Below are positions 1-6,128 of a DNA stretch of 16,910 nt, piece after piece. Position 1 is the stretch's first letter. Every line of letters starts with the position of its first letter. Origin of the DNA: Pseudorhodobacter antarcticus (GTDB lineage: Bacteria; Pseudomonadota; Alphaproteobacteria; Rhodobacterales; Rhodobacteraceae); the NCBI GenBank assembly GCA_945860375.1, contig CAMAQR010000070.1, forward strand, positions 1-16,910, in the 5' to 3' direction. A program made the position numbers and the translations under genes. The notes beneath the pieces are model-generated. The model saw nothing but the letters and a program-made list of their open reading frames with translations. It was not told the DNA's origin and made no database searches.

Positions 1-93
1 CAAGCCGATCGCTCCAAGGCTCGCCCCGCGTCGATGCTCCGCCAAAATCACGCCACGTTCCTCGCCGTTGAGGTGCTTGTATCGTTTGTCCAT
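1..93 (-). CDS. IS30-family transposase, N-terminal fragment (runs off left edge)
   Basis: An ATG (complement of 91-93) opens a frame that stays open to base 1, giving 31 residues beginning MDKRYKHLNGEERGVILAEH. The pattern (basic start, then Y-K-H-L-x-x-E-E-R, then a short helix with A-E-H-R-R-G-x-S) is the usual N-terminal helix-turn-helix opening of IS30-family transposases, which bind the element's terminal repeats and cut and join DNA with a DDE domain. That domain lies outside the window. A ribosome binding site (AGGAT) sits about 8 bases upstream of the ATG. The gene is too short for ordinary ORF calling because of the window edge. The family call rests on this short stretch only, so subtype and intactness are unknown. 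Confidence 0.7.
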   Translation of the reverse strand, partial: MDKRYKHLNGEERGVILAEHRRGASLGAIGL

Positions 94-147
94 CGCAACA
101 TCCTATGCCCTCTGGGCCGTGGGTGTTGCACTTGAAACTTGAGCCTA
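1..147 (-). mobile_element. End of an IS30-family insertion sequence (approximate boundary)
   Basis: The transposase start at 93 needs an upstream terminal inverted repeat. The stretch at about 123-144, read on the minus strand as CTCAAGTTTCAAGTGCAACA, resembles the TTCAA...GTGCAACAC style ends of alphaproteobacterial IS30 elements as I remember them. The exact outer boundary, the opposite end and the target duplication are not visible, so the right limit of 147 is an estimate. Confidence 0.4.
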
Positions 148-596
148 AGCTGGTCAATCATTTGAACCAGCGCCGGTACGGCCCCGCAGTGGCTGAGGTT
201 TACGGTCTGGTCATCCAGATCGGCGTGCCTTGGGCTGGCTTTATTGATGGAGTGCAAAGCGTGGCATACGCCTATGCACCGGGGTTGCGCGGCCCGAATG
301 CGGATTATTTCTTCCGGTTCATGAATGCGGTTAACCCCATTGGCGCAGGAAAAACCGGGGTCGATTCCATGATTACCGTCATTCAAACCTTGGGGAATGG
401 GATCTTCGCGGGGCGCTGGCAAACCAACGAGCTCGATGCATTGGTCGAAAGGATGCGGGGCACTCCGATGAACATCTTTGTTGAATTTGGTGAGGCCGGA
501 GGGGATATTGCCAGCCGCTTCGTCGATTGGATTAACGACTCTGCCGTCCAGCGCGCACCATATCGCGGCGTAAGGCAACCGGGGCAGTCTATGTAG
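105..596 (+). CDS. Hypothetical protein, probably 5'-truncated by the IS element
   Basis: This is an open frame of 163 codons; the same frame is open upstream to a stop at 69-71. I do not recognise the family. From about residue 14 the sequence looks like a genuine globular protein (for example AVAEVYGLVIQIGVPWAGF and GRWQTNELDALVERM), with mixed helices, aromatic residues and G/C-rich third positions. No signal peptide or clear membrane segment is visible. The first roughly 14 residues fall inside the apparent IS30 end, so the ORF is probably the 3' part of a longer gene joined to insertion sequence DNA, and its start is not native. The stop codon lies 8 bases inside the 3' end of the convergent M23 gene. 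A minus-strand frame over the same bases looks like a shadow. Confidence 0.5.
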   Translation: MPSGPWVLHLKLEPKLVNHLNQRRYGPAVAEVYGLVIQIGVPWAGFIDGVQSVAYAYAPGLRGPNADYFFRFMNAVNPIGAGKTGVDSMITVIQTLGNGIFAGRWQTNELDALVERMRGTPMNIFVEFGEAGGDIASRFVDWINDSAVQRAPYRGVRQPGQSM

Positions 597-2880
597 CGCC
601 CAAGACCGCCTCAATCACCTTCTGATAGGCCAGAACTTCGGCCGGAGTGGCGGCGACGGCAGGAATACTGCCGCCACCTTTGCGGTTCATCTTCAACTCG
701 GCCCACTCCTTGACATAGGCGATAGAGCGGCCTGACAAAAACGGGTTGGCCTTGATCACGCCGCCACCCATGACGTCGATGACAAGTTGGTCGTCCTGCG
801 CGTTCAGCACCATATTCGCGCCCTCTGCCCCCAGGAAATGGCACAGATACAGCCGCCCCGCCGTGATGTCATGGCCACGCGCGCGCAGGTAAGCCTCCCC
901 CTCGCGCGCCAGTGCGGTGATCATATCGCGGCTGATGGTGGGATCATTGCGCAGGGCCAGCAATGCCTCTCGGGTCATGGTGCTTGCCAAATCGGGGCGG
1001 TATTGCGTCATCATCCGCAGCCAAGTGCTTTCAATGAACTGGCCCAACCCGGTGGCGGTAGACAGTGGATTCTTGGCGGTGGCGTTGCCGCCCGATTCCA
1101 CCCGGATGATCTGGTCGACCAAGGTTTCCACCGCCGATCCGCCGCCGCTGGCCACAACCGCACCCCCGGCTGCCAGCGCGTCCACCGCGACTCCCGCCTC
1201 GTACAGCTCAAAATGCAGATGCGGACCGGTCGATTGGCCAGTGGTGCCGACATAGCCGATCAGATCGCCCGCTTTCACCTGCTGCCCCACGGCCAACCCA
1301 TCCGCAAAGGCGCTCAGATGGGCGTAGCGGGTTTCAAGGCCCCCGGCATGTGTGATTTTCACCAGATTGCCATAGCCGCCGCCGCCACCTGCAAAAAGGA
1401 TGTCGCCATCAAAGGCCGCAACAATCGGAGTGCCTGTCGGGGCGGCCCAATCGGTGCCCTTGTGCAGCTTGGCCACTTTCAGGATCGGGTGCATGCGCGG
1501 GCCAAAGCGCGAGGTCAGCACGCCCTTGGTCGGCGTCACCAGCCCCGAACGCAGACCAACGCCGCCGCCCAAGGCCGCCGGCCCACCCGCCCCCGTGCCA
1601 AAGCAAGCATATTCCTCTTTGCCCGTCAGCTTATAAACATGACATTCCAGAGACTTACCCTCGCCCTTGATGGCCGCATACAGGATTTGGCCTGGCCCAG
1701 ACCCGTCGCTGCCCGCCTCACGCGCGTAAAGCAGGGTCATCTTGTCACCGGGGGCAGCAAAGCTTTCCAGATCGAAGGACTGGCTGAGCAGAACAATGGT
1801 TTCCGCCACCACCGCCGACGGCACGCCATTGCGGATCGCGGCGGAATAGAAGGCATCCAGCATCCGGTACTTGCGGCTAGTATCGGTGGCCTGCACCACT
1901 TCACCATCGGCCAGATCGAACAGGTTCTGCTCCACCCACGGGTCAGCAGAGGCCACCACCTGATTGGCATCGTTCAACGCGAGGCTGCCAAAATAGGTAT
2001 CACGGGTGTAAAGTGACAGTTGCACCGGCACCGTCAGATTGCCGCGATGGGTGGCGCGGATCGCCAGAACCTGACCGTTGTCCAAAGTGCCAAGCGCGGG
2101 CATGATCACCAACCCCGCCTCGGCAAAGCGTTTGGCCGCCGTTGCATCCATGCCATTTTCGACCATCTGCGCCACCAGATCACTTTTGACCTTCAGTCGC
2201 AGGATAACATCTTCAAACGGCGGTTTGCGCTGTGCCTCGAGCAGGATGAAATTCAGGCTGGTGGTGTTTTCGATCTTGGTCTTGGTGTAACTGTCGCTGC
2301 CCGCCGCCACCGCGCCATCCAGACTTTCACCCCAACTGGCTTCGCCTTCGGCCACGACGACGGTTTCTGTCAGGGTGGCGTCCGGTTCCACAGGGACGAC
2401 GGGTTTGAGAGGTGCCGCAGGCGCTTGGCGTTGGGCCTGAAAGAAGGCAAAATCCTCACGGCTGGAAGGGATCGTTGTGATCAGGCGTTCCTCGCCGGTG
2501 ATCAATTCGTCCGACAGCAACGACAGTTCATTCCCGGTGCGAGTGGCGGGAATGTCCAAGGGGCGCAACAGCTTGCGGGTCTTTTCGGCCGCCGCCCCGG
2601 TGTCGAATTGCAACAGCATCGGGTCGCCGGCCAGATCGACAAAGGCGGTGGCATAGCCGGCTGCGGTGGCATCAACCGTGCCGTCTTCGCTGATCTCGCC
2701 CTCAGTGCCTTCGGTCACGATCCGGCTGCCAAAGGTCAACACACCGCTGAAATAAAGACCCAGAACCAACGCGGCCAACGCACCCCCACCACCAAAAACC
2801 AAGGTCGGCATCAGCCAGGTGTTGCGGCGGCGCTTGGCGGCCTGTTGACGGGCCTGCTTGAACCGGGGGTCGATTTCCAT
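589..2880 (-). CDS. Membrane-anchored M23 endopeptidase fused to an SLT lytic transglycosylase domain
   Basis: This 763-residue protein has a basic N-terminus and one membrane segment (about 22-46), placing the rest in the periplasm. Residues about 60-200 are a low-complexity acidic and Pro-containing linker. Residues about 200-430 include a stretch (about 341-385, LDAFYSAAIRNGVPSAVV... to APGDKMTLLYA) like the Csd3/OapA-type domain that precedes many M23 peptidases. The M23 domain spans about 445-570 with a full active site: H473 and D477 (HKGTD), H521 (YAHLS), H554 and H556 (HLHFE). A second catalytic module follows at about 583-735, with an SLT-like ESGG motif (E595 as likely acid) and TGLGQF. 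The protein could therefore cut both peptide cross-links and glycan strands. It is the last gene of the minus-strand DUF1036-caspase set, 17 bases after the caspase stop, with AGGGGA as ribosome binding site. The linkage of the two lytic activities is inferred. Confidence 0.85.
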   Translation of the reverse strand: MEIDPRFKQARQQAAKRRRNTWLMPTLVFGGGGALAALVLGLYFSGVLTFGSRIVTEGTEGEISEDGTVDATAAGYATAFVDLAGDPMLLQFDTGAAAEKTRKLLRPLDIPATRTGNELSLLSDELITGEERLITTIPSSREDFAFFQAQRQAPAAPLKPVVPVEPDATLTETVVVAEGEASWGESLDGAVAAGSDSYTKTKIENTTSLNFILLEAQRKPPFEDVILRLKVKSDLVAQMVENGMDATAAKRFAEAGLVIMPALGTLDNGQVLAIRATHRGNLTVPVQLSLYTRDTYFGSLALNDANQVVASADPWVEQNLFDLADGEVVQATDTSRKYRMLDAFYSAAIRNGVPSAVVAETIVLLSQSFDLESFAAPGDKMTLLYAREAGSDGSGPGQILYAAIKGEGKSLECHVYKLTGKEEYACFGTGAGGPAALGGGVGLRSGLVTPTKGVLTSRFGPRMHPILKVAKLHKGTDWAAPTGTPIVAAFDGDILFAGGGGGYGNLVKITHAGGLETRYAHLSAFADGLAVGQQVKAGDLIGYVGTTGQSTGPHLHFELYEAGVAVDALAAGGAVVASGGGSAVETLVDQIIRVESGGNATAKNPLSTATGLGQFIESTWLRMMTQYRPDLASTMTREALLALRNDPTISRDMITALAREGEAYLRARGHDITAGRLYLCHFLGAEGANMVLNAQDDQLVIDVMGGGVIKANPFLSGRSIAYVKEWAELKMNRKGGGSIPAVAATPAEVLAYQKVIEAVLGAT

Positions 2881-2897
2881 GCCCGTCCCCTACCGCC

Positions 2898-4601
2898 CTA
2901 GAACGCTCCGGTGATACCGATGGTGCCCTTGGTGATGCGGGTTTTTGCGGTTTCCTGCTTTTTGCCAGTCTTTTTCTTGGACTTCACATCGACTTTGCCA
3001 ACCCCATCAGCGGAAGTATCTTCGGCCGAAGGCTGGGTGCGCTTGCCGGTTTTGACTGCCGATTTGGCGACACGCACCGCGCAGACCACTTTTGATTCCG
3101 CCTGCAGACTGGCCAACAGCTCTGCCGAGGGTTCAAGGCTTTTCGGCACGATCTTCTTGGCAAGGAAATAGCTGGTCAAAGCCGTCCGCGACCCTTTGCC
3201 CCAAGACCCATCCACGCCCATCTGATAGCAGCCCACACGCTTCAATTCGGTCTGCGTGACGCGGGCAAGGTCTGCGATCGGCACAGTTTGGGCTGCACCA
3301 TCTTCGACAAGTGCCGGATCAATGGCGGCCAGAAGGGCGCGATTGGCATCAGAGTCGGGCATCACTTGCTTGCCGGCCAGACGCAACCTGCGAATGGTGA
3401 CGTCGTTCAACCCGATGTCGCGGGTGTCCCAGTCCAGTGCCGCAAGCCGGATCGGCTGATCGCCCGCATCGACAGCGGCCAAGGTCAGGTCGGTGTCGGC
3501 CGGGGCCGCGCCAAGGGTCAGGCCGGTATCAACCACTTCAAGTTCCGCCAGCAACTCGGCGTCGGTCTTTTCCATCACAGGTTCAACAGCTTCAACCGCC
3601 ACCGTTTCAACGGTGGGCGCACTGATGGTGGTGGTTTCATTCGCCACCTGTTCCAGATTGGCCTCTGACACCGCGATCGCGGCGTCAGCAGTGGCAAGTG
3701 ACCCCTCGTCGAACCCGGATTGCGCCAGCAGGTCTAAGAATTGCCTGCGATCTTCAGGATTCAACTGGGCCAGCAGCTCATAATCAGCCTCACTCAGTTC
3801 TTGTTTGGCCACCTCTACCGGCGGCTGAAAGTAGAACTGTTCGCGCAATGATGACTGATCCCACGGCACTTGTTTGCGCAGCGTGGCGTTTTCAACATCG
3901 TTGCGAACTTCAATCATCATATCTGACACCGAAATGCCTTCGCTTTCGATGTGGGTCAGCAGGGCGGTGGTGAAAGGGCTGTTCTTGGCCCCGGCAACCC
4001 CATCAACGGTGACACCCCCCGGTTCGGTCGAAAAGGCGACAAAGGTGCCGACCCCGGTCTGCACCCGCGCCAAACCATCGGCAGAGGCACCCGACCCGCG
4101 CACGGATGCAGGCAGCGGATCATTGCGGCAGGCATCCAGAAAGATCAGCGTCTGGCGGCTGCGGCTTTGCAGGCGGGCGATGACGGCATCAAGGCTCCAC
4201 GCTTCGGCTTTGGCGGATTCACGGCCTTCCAGTTTGGCGGTGACAGGGACAAGGTAATTCACGCCACTCATCTGAAAGGCGTGGCCCGAATAGAAAAACA
4301 CGGCGCTTTCGGCACCTTCGGCCGCTGCGATAAAGCGATCAAGTTCGTCCCAAAGCGCGGTACCGCCCGCGTTGGTCATCAAAGTCACCTTGAAATCCAG
4401 CCGCTTCAGCGCGTCGGCAATCGCAGTGGCGTCATTGGCGGCATTGGCCAGATCGGGGGCGACATCGTAGTCCGAATTGCCCACCACAAAGGCCAGACGT
4501 TCCGCAGTTGCAGGAAGGCCGGCGCACACCAAGACGACGCAGGCGGCAAAAATGCGCGCAATGGCCCTTGTCCAAATGTGCCAGCCCAATTTGGCGATCA
4601 T
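2898..4601 (-). CDS. Secreted caspase-like (C14 family) protease with C-terminal peptidoglycan-binding-like segment
   Basis: With the ATG at 4601 this encodes 567 residues. A signal peptide (about 1-33, ending GLPATA) precedes the caspase-like domain (about 34-265): ERLAFVVGNSDY opening, catalytic His107 in FYSGH and Cys158 in FLDACRNDP, so the protease dyad is intact. The middle (about 270-440) is acidic and Ala/Val/Thr-rich without a recognised fold. Residues 448-507 (TELKRVGCYQMGVDGSWG...) resemble a PG_binding_1 unit with Cys residues at both ends. The last 60 residues form a Lys-rich tail. A TTG at 4631 could extend the protein by 10 residues, but the ATG leaves a normal signal peptide. 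Bacterial caspase homologues usually cleave after basic residues; the substrate here is unknown. It sits between the DUF1036 gene and the M23/transglycosylase gene, so a role in activating or trimming envelope proteins is an inference. Confidence 0.85.
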   Translation of the reverse strand: MIAKLGWHIWTRAIARIFAACVVLVCAGLPATAERLAFVVGNSDYDVAPDLANAANDATAIADALKRLDFKVTLMTNAGGTALWDELDRFIAAAEGAESAVFFYSGHAFQMSGVNYLVPVTAKLEGRESAKAEAWSLDAVIARLQSRSRQTLIFLDACRNDPLPASVRGSGASADGLARVQTGVGTFVAFSTEPGGVTVDGVAGAKNSPFTTALLTHIESEGISVSDMMIEVRNDVENATLRKQVPWDQSSLREQFYFQPPVEVAKQELSEADYELLAQLNPEDRRQFLDLLAQSGFDEGSLATADAAIAVSEANLEQVANETTTISAPTVETVAVEAVEPVMEKTDAELLAELEVVDTGLTLGAAPADTDLTLAAVDAGDQPIRLAALDWDTRDIGLNDVTIRRLRLAGKQVMPDSDANRALLAAIDPALVEDGAAQTVPIADLARVTQTELKRVGCYQMGVDGSWGKGSRTALTSYFLAKKIVPKSLEPSAELLASLQAESKVVCAVRVAKSAVKTGKRTQPSAEDTSADGVGKVDVKSKKKTGKKQETAKTRITKGTIGITGAF

Positions 4602-4701
4602 AGCTGCCTGCAAATATCTTGTAACGTCCAACCCATTCAGGATACCGCAGAAGGCTGCCTGTGGCTAGCATCATCCCACGGCTTTTGCGGACGCGCGCCA
4701 G

Positions 4702-5136
4702 TCAGGGCGTTGCGGCCAGAAACAGGGTCCAGCGTTGGGTTTTTACCGTGTCCACTTCGATAAACCCTGCCGAGACATGACCCCTGCTCCAACATTCGGT
4801 GATGCCACGGATCGCAAATTTGCGCGGCGAAAGGCACATCTGAGTCGTGCCTGTCATGATCGGTTGGCCAAAGACATCCTGCGCGTAGATGTAGATATAG
4901 CGGCTGACCAATTCATCCTTGATCACGTTTGCGCATTGATTGGGGCCGATGGTCCACCAGCCTTCGGTCTGGAAATCATCCTCGACGTCCTGACCGATGG
5001 CGACGTTGATGACGTCGAAGGATTGGTTGCAAACCGCGAACTCAGCCCGCGCGGGACTGGCCGCGCCCACCAAAAGCCACAGGGCCGCCACTGTGCGGAC
5101 ACCAAGACCGGGCGAAAAGAGTCGATAAAATGTCAT
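4702..5136 (-). CDS. Small secreted DUF1036 protein
   Basis: The protein has 144 residues from the ATG at 5136. Residues 1-31 form a signal peptide ending in ARA, and the mature part begins EFAVCNQS. The FxVCN opening, VAIG, the EGWWTI..N.C core and RYIYIYAQD are the hallmarks of DUF1036, a family of small exported alphaproteobacterial proteins without an assigned function. Cys36, Cys68, Cys101 and Cys115 could form two disulfide bonds in the periplasm. A longer frame from 5187 is possible, but it would bury the signal peptide behind 17 residues. The gene is the first of the minus-strand set, with the caspase gene starting 100 bases downstream. A perfect 12-base palindrome lies 4 bases before the start codon. 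Confidence 0.8.
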   Translation of the reverse strand: MTFYRLFSPGLGVRTVAALWLLVGAASPARAEFAVCNQSFDVINVAIGQDVEDDFQTEGWWTIGPNQCANVIKDELVSRYIYIYAQDVFGQPIMTGTTQMCLSPRKFAIRGITECWSRGHVSAGFIEVDTVKTQRWTLFLAATP

Positions 5137-5140
5137 TACC

Positions 5141-5152
5141 CCACTATAGTGG
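5141..5152. promoter_or_regulatory. Perfect 12-bp palindrome CCACTATAGTGG upstream of the DUF1036 gene
   Basis: CCACTATAGTGG equals its own reverse complement and ends 4 bases from the DUF1036 start codon. On the minus strand it contains TATAGT, which could act as a -10 element (with a weak TTCCGC 17 bases further upstream), or the whole palindrome could be an operator. If TATAGT is the -10, transcription would begin very close to the start codon. The palindrome is seen directly; the role is inferred. Confidence 0.35.
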
Positions 5153-5187
5153 CGCGAAAGGTACGGCGGAAGGGTTCTGCGCATCAA

Positions 5188-5283
5188 CCCGTACTGATGC
5201 TGCAGAATTGCGCCGATTTTTATGATAATGTTGCGCCGAGCGGGGTTTCACGCCGCAGTTGCGGATCCAGTCGGGATAGAGCC
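5188..5283. promoter_or_regulatory. Divergent intergenic region with 9-bp direct repeats and a -10-like sequence
   Basis: This region separates the minus-strand DUF1036 set from the plus-strand small secreted genes. TTGCGCCGA occurs at 5208-5216 and again at 5231-5239, 23 bases apart (about two helical turns). Between them lies TATGATAAT (5221-5229), a good -10-like sequence for rightward transcription, without a convincing -35. The layout fits an activator or repressor binding both repeats, but the factor is unknown. Confidence 0.35.
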
Positions 5284-5562
5284 ATGCGTTTTAAATTTCT
5301 TGCACTTGCGCCCGTTTTGGTCGTGATCGCCAGCATAGCCTTCGCCGCAGGGCCAGATGACGTTGTCCAGACCCCTCCGGCGAACGCCATGACGGCCCGT
5401 TGCAAAGCGACTGGCGAACAAGACCTTTTGTTGAGCGCGACCTGCGCAAAGGCGCAAAAATCGCTGCGGTTGGCCGCGGACAGCGTGTCAAAGGTGCGGG
5501 CACGTCCGGCAAACCCAAAAAGGATCACCACGATGCCTTGGCAGATCGGCGTCTTCCAATAG
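5284..5562 (+). CDS. Small secreted protein, possibly a truncated trypsin-like protease N-terminus
   Basis: The gene codes for 92 residues from ATG 5284. A clear signal peptide (about 1-21, ending SIAFA) is followed by a short Pro-rich stretch and a two-Cys segment (Cys40 and Cys54, CKATGEQDLLLSATC). The C-terminus, PKRITTMPWQIGVFQ, ends abruptly at a TAG. PWQIGVF resembles the first strand of S1 (trypsin-like) proteases (PWQVxL), but no His-Asp-Ser triad follows in any forward frame before the next gene. The ORF may be a relic of a longer secreted protease or a genuine short peptide. It is transcribed away from the DUF1036-caspase set. The upstream ribosome binding site is weak (GGATAGAG). 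Confidence 0.5.
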   Translation: MRFKFLALAPVLVVIASIAFAAGPDDVVQTPPANAMTARCKATGEQDLLLSATCAKAQKSLRLAADSVSKVRARPANPKRITTMPWQIGVFQ

Positions 5563-5578
5563 GCCCGCGTCCTGCCTG

Positions 5579-5606
5579 TTGACAGGGCCATCCCGCTGCG
5601 GACAAC
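5579..5606 (+). promoter_or_regulatory. Possible promoter for the secreted 147-residue protein
   Basis: TTGACA (5579-5584) is a perfect -35 consensus. Sixteen bases on is GACAAC (5601-5606), which matches the -10 consensus at only three of six positions. The pair lies about 50 bases upstream of the GTG start at 5655, in the only non-coding gap before that gene. Confidence 0.3.
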
Positions 5607-5654
5607 TGGCCAGACGGGGCGATTTTTGCCCAAGTAGCAAAAAGGATTGTTCCT

Positions 5655-6098
5655 GTGTCTATTGTATCCTCCCTTCATCAATCCGCTCTGTTCAGCCTCG
5701 TACTTTGGGCGGCCACGGTCACGGGTAACGCAGCCGCAGCCCAGGCCGGCAATTTTGAACTGGAACTGAACGCGGCGGTGGATGTGGCCGAAGGCTGCCA
5801 ACTGACCTTTGTTGCGTCAAACAACACCGGACTTGCCTTGACCAAAACCTCGTATGAGGTGGCGGTGTTTGACAGCGAAGGCTTGGTGTCGTCGCTGTTC
5901 GTGTTTGAGTTCGGCGCATTGCCGATGAACAAGACCCGCGTCGTGCTGTTTGCCCTGCCCGAAACGAAGTGCGAGGCGGTGTCGCGGCTTTTGGTCAACC
6001 GGCAAGATGAATGCGAAACGGCCGAGGGGGCGCAAGAGATCTGCATGCAGGCGCTGAACACCAGTTCGCGGATCGCGACCATCCCCTTCGGGCTGTGA
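5655..6098 (+). CDS. Secreted hypothetical protein with four cysteines
   Basis: The protein has 147 residues and starts with GTG at 5655, preceded by AAAGGA at a good distance. Residues 1-31 are a signal peptide (hydrophobic core about 9-24, then AAAAQA). The mature part reads like a small beta-rich domain: ELELNAAVDVAEGCQLTFVASNNTG, then YEVAVFDSEGLVSSLFVFEFGALP and TRVVLFALPETKC. Cys48, Cys106, Cys120 and Cys130 probably form two disulfides. I recall similar Rhodobacterales proteins labelled only as hypothetical or 'Tat pathway signal sequence' proteins; no twin-arginine motif is present here. It lies beside the exported caspase/DUF1036/M23 set, which suggests but does not prove a shared role. 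The next gene converges on it 30 bases downstream. Confidence 0.7.
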   Translation: MSIVSSLHQSALFSLVLWAATVTGNAAAAQAGNFELELNAAVDVAEGCQLTFVASNNTGLALTKTSYEVAVFDSEGLVSSLFVFEFGALPMNKTRVVLFALPETKCEAVSRLLVNRQDECETAEGAQEICMQALNTSSRIATIPFGL

Positions 6099-6100
6099 CA

Positions 6101-6117
6101 CGCCGCCATTGACGGCG
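6101..6117. terminator. Short GC hairpin between convergent genes
   Basis: CGCCG (6101-6105) and CGGCG (6113-6117) can form a 5-bp stem with a 7-base loop between the ends of the secreted-protein gene and the aldehyde dehydrogenase gene. There is no T-run on either side, so it could only be a weak or factor-assisted terminator. Confidence 0.25.
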
Positions 6118-6128
6118 CGCCACTTGGG

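Noticed and set aside
149..171. Inverted repeat GCTGGT...ACCAGC next to the IS30 end
   Set aside because: IS30 elements favour palindromic targets, but insertion normally splits the palindrome. A whole copy beside the end is more likely chance.
48..614. Minus-strand frame over the hypothetical gene, running into the transposase start
   Set aside because: It overlaps the IS30 transposase codons in another frame. It lacks the protein-like pattern seen on the plus strand, although it cannot be fully excluded.
787..2016. Open frame of 409 codons on the plus strand opposite the M23/transglycosylase gene
   Set aside because: Composition is typical of a shadow frame in GC-rich DNA, and the opposite strand has complete catalytic motifs.
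5571..5588. CCTG...CAGG inverted repeat as a terminator after the small secreted gene
   Set aside because: The stem is only 4 bp and there is no T-run; the same bases contain a better candidate -35 element.
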